In this document: in pieces, positions 51,714 through 60,986 of the stretch | Numbering within the stretch: the stretch's first letter is position 1 | Layout of the letters: each line of letters opens with the position of its first letter | Assembly (NCBI RefSeq): GCF_029846715.1 | Contig: NZ_JARVWW010000011.1 | Coordinates: 124,001 to 188,000 of the forward strand | Direction of reading: 5' to 3' | Source: Bradyrhizobium nivariense | Lineage (GTDB): Bacteria > Pseudomonadota > Alphaproteobacteria > Rhizobiales > Xanthobacteraceae | Length of the DNA stretch: 64,000 nucleotides | The notes under the pieces: model-generated | The model's input: only the letters and a program-made list of their open reading frames with translations | What the model was told of the DNA's origin: nothing | Databases searched by the model: none | Made by a program: the position numbers and the translations under genes

Positions 51714-52642
51714 CAACCATCAACACGACGGCTGATCGGCCTGCGCCGAAGAAGGCGAAGATCAGCCAGTTCCGCCGCCTGTTGTGGCACGTCAACCGCA
51801 CCGATCTCGGATGGGTGCTCAAGGCGGCCCTGACCAGTCTGCAATTGCCGGCACGCGCCAAGCGTGTCGCGCTCCTGAAGCAGCTTCCGACCAAGCCCGA
51901 ATGGGCCGAGGCGAGCCGCAAGCTCGACGAGGACGGTTACGTCGACGTGTCCGCGCTGGTCGATCGCAGCCTGGCGGAAGCCGTCGCTTCGTTCGCCGAC
52001 GGCAAGGTGAACCGCCTCAACGAGCTCGTCGGCCAGCAGAAGGAACGGCACAAATCGTTCTGGGTCAGCCTGCTGGACGAGGACCTCGTCAACGGCGCCT
52101 TTGCGACCGACCATCCCTTCGTGCGCAACGCCCTGCAGCCGGCTGCGCTGCGCATCATCGGCGATTTCATGCACGACCTGCCGCAATTGTCGGACGTGGT
52201 GCTGACGTTGTCGCAACCAAGTCCGAACCAGGCGTTAAGCTTCTCCCAGTTGTGGCATCTCGATCACGACGACAAGCGCGTCTGCAAGCTCTTCATCTAC
52301 CTGACCGATGTGCGGGACACCGCCGACGGCCCGTTCACTTTCATTCCGGCCGGACCGTCGAAGCCATTCCGCAACACGCTCAAGAGCCACATGAGCGACG
52401 CGCAGGTGTTCGCCAAGACAGGTCCTGACGCGGTCAAGGAAATGATCGCGCCCCGCCTGTCGTGCTTCATCGTCAACACGGCCCGCTGCCTGCACATGGG
52501 AAGCCGGATCCAGTCGGATCACAGCCGCCTGCTGTACACGGCAACCTACATTCAGCAGCCGCGCATCTATCCCGAACCGCCGGCGCGCTTCCGCGCGGCG
52601 GGCGCCCTGACGGACCTCGAGCGCAGCGTGATGCGGCTCTGA
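51710..52642 (+). CDS. Phytanoyl-CoA dioxygenase-like Fe(II)/2-oxoglutarate enzyme
   Basis: The 310 residues contain a cupin-type metal triad: HLD in LWHLDHDDKR (His/Asp about 182-184) and the distal His in NTARCLHMGSR, with an Arg in HSRLLYTATY to hold 2-oxoglutarate. This is the PhyH family pattern. Such enzymes hydroxylate small molecules or glycans. Coupled to a methyltransferase gene by an ATGA overlap in a glycan cluster, it may hydroxylate a sugar or acyl substituent that is then methylated. Confidence 0.78.
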   Translation: MTTINTTADRPAPKKAKISQFRRLLWHVNRTDLGWVLKAALTSLQLPARAKRVALLKQLPTKPEWAEASRKLDEDGYVDVSALVDRSLAEAVASFADGKVNRLNELVGQQKERHKSFWVSLLDEDLVNGAFATDHPFVRNALQPAALRIIGDFMHDLPQLSDVVLTLSQPSPNQALSFSQLWHLDHDDKRVCKLFIYLTDVRDTADGPFTFIPAGPSKPFRNTLKSHMSDAQVFAKTGPDAVKEMIAPRLSCFIVNTARCLHMGSRIQSDHSRLLYTATYIQQPRIYPEPPARFRAAGALTDLERSVMRL

Positions 52643-52667
52643 CACGGACCTGCCGGGAGCTCACATC

Positions 52668-54056
52668 TTGCGCATAGGCCTGGTGGTCGATCACCCCAAG
52701 CGTGACCTGCCGGGCGCAGTCATGCTCGGTTATCAACTCGCGCGGCGCGGCGTTTCCGTCGTGCTGGTACCGATGTACGAGCAGGCGGTCGATGTGCCAC
52801 GGCTCGGGCTCGACGCGCTGGTGGTCAACTACGCACGTCCCGTCAATCTCGACCTGATGCGCAGCTTCGCCAAGGCCGGCCTAGCACTGTACGTGCTCGA
52901 TACCGAAGGCGGCGTGCTCGCGGAAAAGGGCGGCAACTCGCCGCCGGCGATGGCCGCGCACATCAAGGACAGCGGCTACGCCGACATCCTGGCGGGCTAT
53001 TTCTTCTGGGGCAGCCGGCTGCACGACGCCTTCCTGACGGCCGGAACCATGCCGCCTGAGCAGCTTCACCTCACCGGTTGCCCGCGCTTCGATTTTGCGG
53101 CGCCACGCTGGCGCGCGCTGCTCGACGGCGAGCCGCACGGCTATCTGCTCGTCAACGCCAACTTTCCGCTGGTCAATTCGCGCTTCACCGGCAAGCCGGG
53201 CGGGGAGCGCGAGGCGATGGTGCGGGCCGGTTGGGACGGCGCTTATGTCGATCGCTTCATTGCGGACCTGAAGCAGGTCTTCACGAACTATCTCGCCGAG
53301 ATCGAGCGGCTCGCCGCAGCGCGGCCGGACCGGCACATTCTCGTGCGTCCGCATCCCTTCGAGAGCGACGACGTCTATCGCAATGCGCTCTCGCGCCATG
53401 CCAACGTCGTGATCGACGGCACCGGCAGCGTGCTCGACCGCATCCGCAATGCGGCCGCGGTCGTCCATCTCAACTGCGGGACGGCCGTCGAATCGGTATT
53501 GCTCGGAAAGCTGCCGCTCCAGCTCGAATATTTGAACACACCGACCACGGCGGGCCATGCCGGCCTGCCCGCGCGCGTGAGCCGGCAGGTGACCTCGTTC
53601 GACGAGCTGCTTGGTGCGATCGACCACGTCGAGCGCGAGACCGGGACCTTCGACTTCGCCGGCGTTCACGCCGCAGACATCGAGGCTTTCTTCCATCGCA
53701 ACGATGGACAGGCCGCTGAACGAGTAGCCGACGTCCTGACCCACGCGACCGGCTCCCGCCGGCCTTACGTGTCGCTGCTTGCGACCGTGAAGGGCACGCG
53801 CGCCAAGCCGAGCCTCGGTCAGATCGTCAAGGGCGCCGCGAGCGCCGCGCTCGGCTCGGCCGTCACCGAGCGGTTGCGCAGCCGGTTCAATCCAGCCCGG
53901 CGCGACAAGCGGATCGAGCCGGCCTTCGTCAAAACCCTGCTTCAGCGGATCGCAGCTCATGATTGCGCGAGCCCGTCGCGATTCGCGGCGCGACGCGCGC
54001 ATTGCGCGACGACGGGCTTGCCGCTCGCGAGCATTGCGATCGAACAGGTCCAATAG
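52668..54056 (+). CDS. Surface carbohydrate biosynthesis protein, GT-B-like
   Basis: The 462-residue product opens GLVVDHPKRDLPGAVMLGYQLARRG and contains CPRFDFA, HILVRPHPFESDD and VVHLNCGTAVESVLLGKLPLQLEY. These match the surface carbohydrate biosynthesis proteins (a KpsS/capsule-type GT-B group) found with sialic-like acid loci. It may be a glycosyltransferase for a CMP-ulosonate. The start is TTG (52668) with a GGGAGC site seven bases upstream. The C-terminal 100 residues are basic and low in motif content. Confidence 0.78.
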   Translation: MRIGLVVDHPKRDLPGAVMLGYQLARRGVSVVLVPMYEQAVDVPRLGLDALVVNYARPVNLDLMRSFAKAGLALYVLDTEGGVLAEKGGNSPPAMAAHIKDSGYADILAGYFFWGSRLHDAFLTAGTMPPEQLHLTGCPRFDFAAPRWRALLDGEPHGYLLVNANFPLVNSRFTGKPGGEREAMVRAGWDGAYVDRFIADLKQVFTNYLAEIERLAAARPDRHILVRPHPFESDDVYRNALSRHANVVIDGTGSVLDRIRNAAAVVHLNCGTAVESVLLGKLPLQLEYLNTPTTAGHAGLPARVSRQVTSFDELLGAIDHVERETGTFDFAGVHAADIEAFFHRNDGQAAERVADVLTHATGSRRPYVSLLATVKGTRAKPSLGQIVKGAASAALGSAVTERLRSRFNPARRDKRIEPAFVKTLLQRIAAHDCASPSRFAARRAHCATTGLPLASIAIEQVQ

Positions 54057-54060
54057 AGCC

Positions 54061-55464
54061 ATGACCACATCTGCAAAGACCATTCTCATCACCACGCTTG
54101 CCGAATACCAGACCCGCTTCTGGATTCCGGTCGCGCAGCGGGTGCGCGCGGCAGGCCATGATGTCGAGTTGCTCGCCTTCGACGATCGCAGCGCCGAGAT
54201 TTCGGCCGCTGCTGGCGTGCCGGTCACGAACATGTACCGCGACGGCCTCAAGGCCGGCCCTGCACCCGACGACCGCAAGGCGTTCGACGCGCGCGTTGCT
54301 GCCTACGGACTCGACGGGACAAATTTCCTGTTCAGCCATGAGCGCTTCACTTTCGGCATCCGCGACACGGCCGCGTTGCGCCGGCGCTTCATGATCTATG
54401 CCAACGCCATGGAGGCGCTGCTTGACCGGCTGGAGGCGCAAGGCACGCGCGTCGAGCTGGTGCAGGAGCTCGGCGGCTTTCTCTCCGTCATCGCGAGCTT
54501 CTACGCCGCAAGGCGCCGCAACATCCGCAACTGGTTCATCGAGCCGTCGTTCTTCCGCGGCCGGATGTATTTTACGCCCGACAGTCTCGCAGCTCCCGAC
54601 GTGATGCCGGCGGCGGCAGACACGGTATCATCAGAGGTGCGCGCCTATCTGGACGACACGCTGACGCAGCGTGCGATCGTCATCCCCAAGAAGGACCAGC
54701 ACCATTATTCGGCGGCCTTCAAGAAGGTCGTCAACCTGCGCAATGCCCATCGTCTTGCCGAAAAACTCTGGGACCAGTTCGCGCTCGGCAAGCACCAGGA
54801 GTTCGGGCACAATCTGCGCCACGCGCGAGTTCATGCGGCAATGGCGCTCAACGCGACGCGGCTGCGCAAGCTCTATCGTCCGCTCCCTGAGACGCCCTTC
54901 GTCTACTATCCCTTCCACGTCCCGGCCGACATGGCGCTAACGCTGCGCTCGCCGGATTATCTCGACCAGGTCGCCACCGTCGACTTCCTGCTGCGCACGA
55001 TCCCGGATTCGCATGTGCTCGTGGTCAAGGAACATCCCGCCCAGATCGGCGCGATCGCGGCTTCGCGCCTGTTCGAGCTCGCGCGCCGGTTCGACAATTT
55101 CGTGCTGCTGCCGCCGCAGACCAACAATTACACCGTGCTCAATCGCGCTGACGCCGTCATCTCCGTCAACAGCAAGTCGGGCGCCGAAGCGCTGCTGCTC
55201 GGCAAGCCTGTCGTTGTGATGGGCGATGCGTTCTACAGATCCTGCCCGCTGGTATATGCGGTCGACCGACTGGCCGACGTGCCGGCGCGGCTGCGCGAAG
55301 CGCTTTCCGCCGGGCCGTTCGATCCGGCCAGGGGGGCGCCCTATTTCGAGTCTGCCTGGCGCCGGTCATATCCGGGCGAGCTTTATATCGGCGATCCCAA
55401 TCTGCTCGACACGTTTGCGGCCTCCTTGCGCGCGGCAATCGCCGAGCCCGCCGGTACGAACTGA
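54061..55464 (+). CDS. Capsule-type polysaccharide glycosyltransferase-like protein
   Basis: The 467-residue product has a GT-B/capsule-synthesis appearance: VYYPFHVPADMALTLRSPDYL, HVLVVKEHPAQIGA and ADAVISVNSKSGAEALLLGKP, reminiscent of the KpsS/LipB family that uses CMP-linked sugars. With the related gene just upstream (four bases away) it could add a legionaminic or related acid. There is no signal peptide or membrane span. The start at 54061 begins a clear beta strand; the frame is open from 53959. Confidence 0.78.
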   Translation: MTTSAKTILITTLAEYQTRFWIPVAQRVRAAGHDVELLAFDDRSAEISAAAGVPVTNMYRDGLKAGPAPDDRKAFDARVAAYGLDGTNFLFSHERFTFGIRDTAALRRRFMIYANAMEALLDRLEAQGTRVELVQELGGFLSVIASFYAARRRNIRNWFIEPSFFRGRMYFTPDSLAAPDVMPAAADTVSSEVRAYLDDTLTQRAIVIPKKDQHHYSAAFKKVVNLRNAHRLAEKLWDQFALGKHQEFGHNLRHARVHAAMALNATRLRKLYRPLPETPFVYYPFHVPADMALTLRSPDYLDQVATVDFLLRTIPDSHVLVVKEHPAQIGAIAASRLFELARRFDNFVLLPPQTNNYTVLNRADAVISVNSKSGAEALLLGKPVVVMGDAFYRSCPLVYAVDRLADVPARLREALSAGPFDPARGAPYFESAWRRSYPGELYIGDPNLLDTFAASLRAAIAEPAGTN

Positions 55465-55475
55465 ACGGACCCATC

Positions 55476-56225
55476 ATGCCGCTCGTCTCGATCATCACAC
55501 CGTCCTGGAACGTCGAAGGCCTGATCGAGGAGACGATCCGCTCGGTGCAGGACCAGACATTCGCCGATTGGGAGCTCTTGATCGCGGACGACTGCTCGAC
55601 CGACGGGACGCCGGCGATCATCGCGGCGATCGGCGAGCGCGATCCCCGCGTCAAGCTGCTCCGGCAGGCCCAAAATGGCGGCCCGGCGCTCGCCCGCCAG
55701 GCCGCGATTGACGCCGCGCAGGGCCGCTATCTGGCCTTCCTCGACAGCGACGATCTGTGGCTGCCGGGGAAGCTCGAGCGCCAGCTCGCCTTCGCCCGGG
55801 AGAAGCAGGCCGCCCTCAGCTACACCGCGTTCCGCCGCATCGACGAGAGCAACACGGTCACCGGACGGCTGATCGAGGTGCCGGCCTCGCTCACCTATGG
55901 CCAGCTCCTGGAGAACACCGCGATCGCGACGCTGACCGCGATGGTCGACCGCGAGATCGCCGGTCCCATCGCGATGAAGAACGAGGGCTACGACGATTTC
56001 TGCCTGTGGCTCTCGATCCTCAAGCGCGGCCATACCGCATACGGCCTCAACGAGGACCTTGCGCGCTACCGCGTCAGGGGCTCGTCGGTCTCCAGCCGCC
56101 CGGCGCGCTCCGCCAAATGGGTCTGGCAGATCTACCGCAACGTCGAACGCCTCTCCGTGATCAGATCGGCCTGGTGCTTTGCCCATTGGGGTGCGCGGGC
56201 CTGGCTGAAACGGCGGGAATTCTAG
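55476..56225 (+). CDS. GT2 family glycosyltransferase
   Basis: The 249-residue cytoplasmic enzyme begins VSIITPSWNVEGLIEETIRS and has ADDCSTDGT and the metal motif in FLDSDDLWLPGKLE. It lacks membrane spans. It should add one sugar from a nucleotide donor to a growing lipid-linked unit. It follows the capsule-type gene after 11 bases. Confidence 0.88.
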   Translation: MPLVSIITPSWNVEGLIEETIRSVQDQTFADWELLIADDCSTDGTPAIIAAIGERDPRVKLLRQAQNGGPALARQAAIDAAQGRYLAFLDSDDLWLPGKLERQLAFAREKQAALSYTAFRRIDESNTVTGRLIEVPASLTYGQLLENTAIATLTAMVDREIAGPIAMKNEGYDDFCLWLSILKRGHTAYGLNEDLARYRVRGSSVSSRPARSAKWVWQIYRNVERLSVIRSAWCFAHWGARAWLKRREF

Positions 56226-56274
56226 CCAGCGCCCCCCCCACAAAAATCGCGAAAACAACCCCATGCACAGTATA

Positions 56275-56299
56275 GGTATTTAGATACCTTGGACCAAGG
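56275..56299. promoter_or_regulatory. Two overlapping short palindromes before the UXS-like gene
   Basis: GGTAT-TTAG-ATACC (56275-56288) runs into CCTTGG-A-CCAAGG (56287-56299) within the 149-base gap. The region is AT-richer than its flanks. This could be an operator or a mini-terminator of the upstream GT2 gene. No T tract follows, and the match to a known regulator is not recognised. Confidence 0.35.
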
Positions 56300-56374
56300 C
56301 ATTTGGCTATTGGCGAGTCCGGCCGTTGCCGATACCACTCAGCGCGCTCCGCCGCGGATAATCTGGAACCGATC

Positions 56375-57337
56375 ATGCCGTTTGAAAGCTACAAGAACAG
56401 CCGCATCCTCGTGACCGGAGGCGCCGGCTTCATCGGATCGCACCTCTGCGAGAGGCTGCTCGATACGGGGGCCGAGGTGGTGTCTGCCGACAATTACTTC
56501 ACCGGCAGCCGGCGCAATATCGCCCATCTGATCGCAAATCCGCTGTTCGAGGCGGTCCGGCACGACGTCACCTTCCCGCTCTACATCGAGGTCGACGCGA
56601 TCTTCAACCTGGCCTGCCCGGCCTCGCCGATCCACTACCAGCGCGATCCCGTACAGACCACCAAGACCTCGGTGCACGGCGCCATCAACATGCTCGGCCT
56701 CGCCAAGCGGCTCAAGGCGCGCATCTTCCAGGCCTCCACCAGCGAGGTCTATGGCGATCCGCTGATCCATCCCCAGACCGAGGACTATTGGGGCAACGTC
56801 AACCCGATCGGCATCCGCTCCTGCTACGACGAAGGCAAGCGCTGCGCCGAAACGCTGTTCTTCGACTATTGGCGCCAGCACGGCCTACCGATCAAGGTCG
56901 CGCGCATCTTCAACACCTACGGCCCACGCATGCAGCCCAATGACGGGCGCGTGGTGTCGTCCTTCATCGTCCAGGCACTCAAGGGCGAGCCGATCACCGT
57001 GTTCGGCGACGGCGGGCAGACCCGTTCGTTCTGCTATGTCGACGATCTCGTCGAAGCCATCATGCGGCTGATGGCGACCGGCGAGGACATCACCGGACCG
57101 ATCAACATCGGCAACAATTCCGAGTTCACCATCCGCGAGCTCGCCGAGAAGGTGATCAAGCTCACCGGCTCGCGCTCGCAACTGATCTTCCAGCCGCTGC
57201 CGCAGGACGATCCGCGCCAGCGCCAGCCCGACCTGACCAAGGCAAGGGCCGCGCTGGACTGGGAGCCGAAGGTCGCGCTCGAGGACGGGCTGAAGGAGAC
57301 GATCGCCTATTTCAAGCGTACGCTTGAGCTGGCCTGA
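56375..57337 (+). CDS. UDP-glucuronate decarboxylase-like SDR (UDP-xylose synthase)
   Basis: The 320-residue extended SDR has TGGAGFIGSHLCERL (about 13-27), ACPASPIHYQRDPVQT (a UXS signature), STSEVYGDPLIHPQ and the Tyr/Lys pair in SCYDEGKR. ARIFNTYGPRM and the late DDPRQRQPDLTKA also match. It should turn UDP-glucuronic acid into UDP-xylose. The ATG at 56375 follows GGAA; the frame is open to 56303. It converges with the O-antigen ligase-like gene. Confidence 0.93.
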   Translation: MPFESYKNSRILVTGGAGFIGSHLCERLLDTGAEVVSADNYFTGSRRNIAHLIANPLFEAVRHDVTFPLYIEVDAIFNLACPASPIHYQRDPVQTTKTSVHGAINMLGLAKRLKARIFQASTSEVYGDPLIHPQTEDYWGNVNPIGIRSCYDEGKRCAETLFFDYWRQHGLPIKVARIFNTYGPRMQPNDGRVVSSFIVQALKGEPITVFGDGGQTRSFCYVDDLVEAIMRLMATGEDITGPINIGNNSEFTIRELAEKVIKLTGSRSQLIFQPLPQDDPRQRQPDLTKARAALDWEPKVALEDGLKETIAYFKRTLELA

Positions 57338-57419
57338 TCCAACTCACACCTTTCGTCGGCCGCAAGCGAGCGTCCGCAATGAGCGCACCGCCAGAGGTGG
57401 GTTACGGCCGGGGCATCGG

Positions 57420-58607
57420 CTACGGGCCGGCGAGAGGATACGGTTGACCGGTTAGCTCGTGCCCGTCATTCTGCGGCAGCCCAACCGCCCAGCCCATAAA
57501 TCCAAACAGTAGCGCCGAGTTCGTCATCGAGCCGCTCATCAAAAACTCAATCCCGACGAATACCAGGCCAGCAAACACAAAGGACGCGGCGGCATCAGAG
57601 CGCGCACGCTTTGCTACCGACATCAAAGCCGAAATAAACGCAGCAGCCAAAAGCAGCGCTGCGGCAACACCAACCTCGACTGCGACTTGCAGTACAACGT
57701 TGTGCGGCTCCGTCTTGTAGCAAGATTGTTGAGCGAACGTTCCGATACCCTGGCCGAGAAGACCAACCTTCGGCAACAGATTCAAGGCTTCCTTTGTGAG
57801 TATGATTCGAATCGCAAAGGTATCCTCGGTATCGCACGCCACGACCGGCTTCTGCGTGTTCTCCAGGACAAGCCCGATGATCTTGCCGGACATCGCGGGA
57901 CGAGCAGCCAAACCAATGACAATGCTCAGACACACTACGCCGGCTACCGCAATCTGGCGCCGGCTGCCCATCCTGGCCGTCGCAACCAGCGTGAGAGCCA
58001 AGGCGATGAAAGGGTGCCGCACCATTGCTGCGGCAAACACGAACGCAGGCAAGGCGATCAATCCGCCGACAACACGCCATTGCAGCGACGATAAGTTCAT
58101 CGAAAGGAAAGCAAAGACCAGGAAGCACCACGTCAGCGAAAACACGGTCGGACCTTCGTGGAAGCCCAGAACCAGCGGCTTGTACTCGCCGCTCCGGTCG
58201 TAAACCACCGCCCAAGCCGTCAGCAGGGTCCCGACCAAAACGAGCGCTGCCGTGATGTAAGAGAAGCGCGAGAGATCAAAACGATGACCCACGGCCCGGA
58301 ACGCGGGATAGGCGGCCATCGAAAGGGCGAGCAGCGCATAGTCGCGATCATTCGTCGTTCGACCGTTGACCACAACCGACGCCACCATGAGCGCCGCCAA
58401 TGCAGCGAACAAATAGTCTGCTGGTAGCGGCCGAAACTTCCTCGATATGACGAGCAGCGGCGCGATCATGACAGCCGCAGTTATGGCTGCATGGCCCTTC
58501 GTGCCACTCATGCCATACAAGAGGATAAGGACTGAGTTAGTTGAGATCCAAACCGCTATGGCTGCGTTCGTCAACCAGGTCTTCGTCATCGGTTTGATCG
58601 CTGACAC
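57420..58607 (-). CDS. O-antigen ligase/polymerase-like membrane protein
   Basis: The 395-residue protein has about ten hydrophobic spans and a long periplasmic loop near residues 240-310 with IGTFAQQSCYKTEPHNVVLQVAVE; the EPHN..L pattern is the WaaL/Wzy (Wzy_C) hallmark. It either polymerises repeat units or ligates the chain to lipid A-core. Its coding sequence looks poorer in GC than its neighbours (one hand-counted 60-base line at 57541 gives 53%, against 68% at 56401). It is the last gene of a minus-strand run, separated by 275 bases. Confidence 0.82.
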   Translation of the reverse strand: MSAIKPMTKTWLTNAAIAVWISTNSVLILLYGMSGTKGHAAITAAVMIAPLLVISRKFRPLPADYLFAALAALMVASVVVNGRTTNDRDYALLALSMAAYPAFRAVGHRFDLSRFSYITAALVLVGTLLTAWAVVYDRSGEYKPLVLGFHEGPTVFSLTWCFLVFAFLSMNLSSLQWRVVGGLIALPAFVFAAAMVRHPFIALALTLVATARMGSRRQIAVAGVVCLSIVIGLAARPAMSGKIIGLVLENTQKPVVACDTEDTFAIRIILTKEALNLLPKVGLLGQGIGTFAQQSCYKTEPHNVVLQVAVEVGVAAALLLAAAFISALMSVAKRARSDAAASFVFAGLVFVGIEFLMSGSMTNSALLFGFMGWAVGLPQNDGHELTGQPYPLAGP

Positions 58608-58882
58608 CCGATCGCCGCCGAGACGATCAATAAGCCTGTCGTTGTGACGAGAGGTGCAAAAAGCCCAATGGCATCGATATCATCATGACTACAACTGAGC
58701 AAGCACCGACGCGTTACTGCGCGTATCTGCTAGCACTGCGGCATAAACTTGTAAATATCGTTGCCAAACCTCAACCGAGCAGGCCTGGATCGGCGCGAAT
58801 TCGTCGAGCACCGAAGGGTTCGGTCGCTCCGACAATCGTGGCCGTGCGACCAGGCCGCGCGCATCCACGCTTCCAATCAGGC
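58608..58882. other. Gap without a supported gene
   Basis: This 275-base gap between two minus-strand glycan genes is AT-richer than average (a line at 58681 counts 55% GC). A minus-strand open frame extends through it from within the glycosyltransferase gene but is not recognisable. It may hold a promoter for the O-antigen ligase-like gene or decayed sequence. Confidence 0.5.
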
Positions 58883-60058
58883 TTAGCCGCGCCGTGACGC
58901 CATCACATCCCGAGTCAGTTGGATGAAATCCGCAACGAACGCCTCTACGCGCTGCTCCAGGTTCGGCAACAAATCGCGGACGGTCGCGGGCCCGGCGGTT
59001 TGCACAACCTGCAACATCTGATCGGCCAGCGACTTGGAATCGCGGATGCCGAAGTATCGCGCGCTGCCCTCGGTCTGTTCGCGATGGACATCGATGTCGG
59101 ACAGGATCATCGGGACACCAAACGACTTTGCTTCTTCGACAGTCGTGCTCCACCCCTCGCACTCCGAAGGATTGATGAGAGCCATCGATGCGCGCAGGAG
59201 GGCGTAGACATGATCCAGTGGAATCATTCCGAGATGCCTGAAGTTCATCTCGAGACCGCGCGACCTGACGTCACTCATGGTCCTCTCGAAAAGGCCGGAT
59301 TCACGGAAGTCCTGCGTACTTCCGGATGCCGCGACGACGACGTCGAGCCCCCGGCATTTCAGCAGATCAAGCGCATCGACCACGATCTGGTGATTCTTGT
59401 GCCGCCAGAACTGGTTTGGCAGGTAGAAATACCGTGGCGGAAGGCCATAATGTGCAATCACCTCGAACGGCTGCGTGGCGAGCAGACTGACAGGAGGCTC
59501 CGTCGCAAACCGGACGACCGAAACGCCGTTCGAAATGCCCGGAAAAAACCTCCTGAGATCGCCGAGCGCGCTGGCGCTGCTCAGCATGATGTGCCGGCCG
59601 GACGCGATCTGAACCCGAAAGCCGAGATCGCGCCGCCAATATGCACTCCTGGAGAAGAGATGCGGGAGCAGGCGGTGCTGAAAATCCGGGAACCAGGCGA
59701 TGGCCGGAAACGGAAGGCGCCAGCCAAAGAAGCGGGCGGACTCGAACACCATGTCGATCCGCCGCGCGCGGAACTCGGCCCCTGCCGGTCCGTCGCGCCC
59801 GAGCGCGAGCGCACCGAAGAGTCCCGTCCCGGAGCGATCGAACGCAGGCGATTGAATGAGCTCCACCGCCGGGATCCTGGCGAGCGCCGCGATCTCCTCG
59901 GGATCGTCCTTCGTTCCGGCGAACAGCACCGGTGTGACCGTCCCCGGACTGTACCGGTTCAGAACCTCGAATAGATTGCGCTGATAGTTGTGACCGCCCG
60001 CCCATAGGCGACGCGGGATGTTGGTGAACGCGATCCGCAGCGGCGCGCGCTCAGGCAC
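58883..60058 (-). CDS. GT4-type glycosyltransferase
   Basis: The 391-residue enzyme opens RIAFTNIPRRLWAGGHNYQRN and has the GT4 nucleotide-sugar site NPSECEGWSTTVEEAKSFGVP, with Glu residues for catalysis, plus LPNQFWRHKNHQIVVDAL. It is a GT-B, retaining-type enzyme in the cytoplasm. The start overlaps the epimerase gene end by eight bases. Confidence 0.9.
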   Translation of the reverse strand: MPERAPLRIAFTNIPRRLWAGGHNYQRNLFEVLNRYSPGTVTPVLFAGTKDDPEEIAALARIPAVELIQSPAFDRSGTGLFGALALGRDGPAGAEFRARRIDMVFESARFFGWRLPFPAIAWFPDFQHRLLPHLFSRSAYWRRDLGFRVQIASGRHIMLSSASALGDLRRFFPGISNGVSVVRFATEPPVSLLATQPFEVIAHYGLPPRYFYLPNQFWRHKNHQIVVDALDLLKCRGLDVVVAASGSTQDFRESGLFERTMSDVRSRGLEMNFRHLGMIPLDHVYALLRASMALINPSECEGWSTTVEEAKSFGVPMILSDIDVHREQTEGSARYFGIRDSKSLADQMLQVVQTAGPATVRDLLPNLEQRVEAFVADFIQLTRDVMASRRG

Positions 60059-60983
60059 GGGCCACGCTCCTGAACCATTCGACGTAGTCGGCGAGACCGC
60101 GTTCCAGCGGAAGGCGCCAATCGAAATTCATCTCGCGCAAGCGCCCGTCCTCCGCCAGCAGGCTCATTGGGTCGCCCGGCCGTGCCACGCCGGAATAACG
60201 CACAACAGTATTGCTTCCCCAATTCCGGATCAGGGCGTCGGCGATGTCGGCCACGCTCGTCCCGCGCCCCGAGCCGCCATTGATCAGGCGAAAATCATCC
60301 CGGCGCACGTCCTCCGCAACGCGCACCAGCAAGCGGACGACGTCGCGAACGTCGGTCCAGTCCCTTATCTCGGCCCCGGTCCCTCCGAGATTGAGAGACC
60401 GTTCCTCGCTTTTCAGCCGCGAGCAGATGTCCCAGAGAAGTTGCTTGCGAAGGTCCGGACCGTAGACCGAGAACAATCGCACGACGGTGCAGCGAAGGCC
60501 GAAGCTCTGGGCATAGCTCCGGCACAGCTGCTCCATCATCAGCTTATGATGGCCATAGGGCGACATCGGCGCCAGCGCCGCGCTTTCGGCAATCGGACCG
60601 GCATGGTCCGCGCCGTAGACTGCCGCGCTCGACGCAACCACCAGCTGGCTCTCGGGCGCAAAACTTCGGAGCCATTCGAGCAGACGGGCCGTGCTCGTCA
60701 CGGTCCGCGAAAAATCCTCGAACGGGCGCGCGATCGACAGCCCGACCGACGACCCCCCGGCCAGATGGAAGACTTGCGACGGCAGGCCGTGCAAGGCGGC
60801 GAGCGCATTCAGATTGGCAGCGTCGACTTCACCATTGACCCATGTCTGCAAACCGAGAGCGCGCGCATCGGCCGGATCGAGCGCACCGTGACCGACGCCA
60901 TGGACCGTATGCCCGACACCCGCCAGTTCGCGAACGAGATGACGTCCGATGAATCCGTTCGCACCGGTAACCCACGTGGACAT
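60051..60983 (-). CDS. NAD-dependent sugar epimerase/dehydratase
   Basis: This 310-residue extended SDR has VTGANGFIGRHLVREL (about 5-20), VVASSAAVYGADHAG and YGHHK as the Tyr/Lys pair, RLFSVYGPDL and EIRDWTDVRDVV. It is similar to NDP-hexose epimerases or 4-ketoreductases of the GalE/RmlD kind, but the substrate is not clear. The gene sits between a methyltransferase gene (three-base gap) and a glycosyltransferase gene (overlap) in one operon. Confidence 0.85.
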   Translation of the reverse strand: MSTWVTGANGFIGRHLVRELAGVGHTVHGVGHGALDPADARALGLQTWVNGEVDAANLNALAALHGLPSQVFHLAGGSSVGLSIARPFEDFSRTVTSTARLLEWLRSFAPESQLVVASSAAVYGADHAGPIAESAALAPMSPYGHHKLMMEQLCRSYAQSFGLRCTVVRLFSVYGPDLRKQLLWDICSRLKSEERSLNLGGTGAEIRDWTDVRDVVRLLVRVAEDVRRDDFRLINGGSGRGTSVADIADALIRNWGSNTVVRYSGVARPGDPMSLLAEDGRLREMNFDWRLPLERGLADYVEWFRSVARA

Positions 60984-60986
60984 GCC

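Noticed and set aside
20805..57337. Classical sialic acid (Neu5Ac) synthesis
   Set aside because: NeuB, NeuC and NeuA relatives exist, but LegB, LegC and PtmE beside them point to legionaminic acid, and the other NeuB has a different architecture.
58689..59162. 157-codon minus-strand frame extending beyond the GT4 gene into the gap
   Set aside because: Half is out of frame within the glycosyltransferase; the remaining 65 residues match nothing that I know, so it was not called a gene or frameshift.
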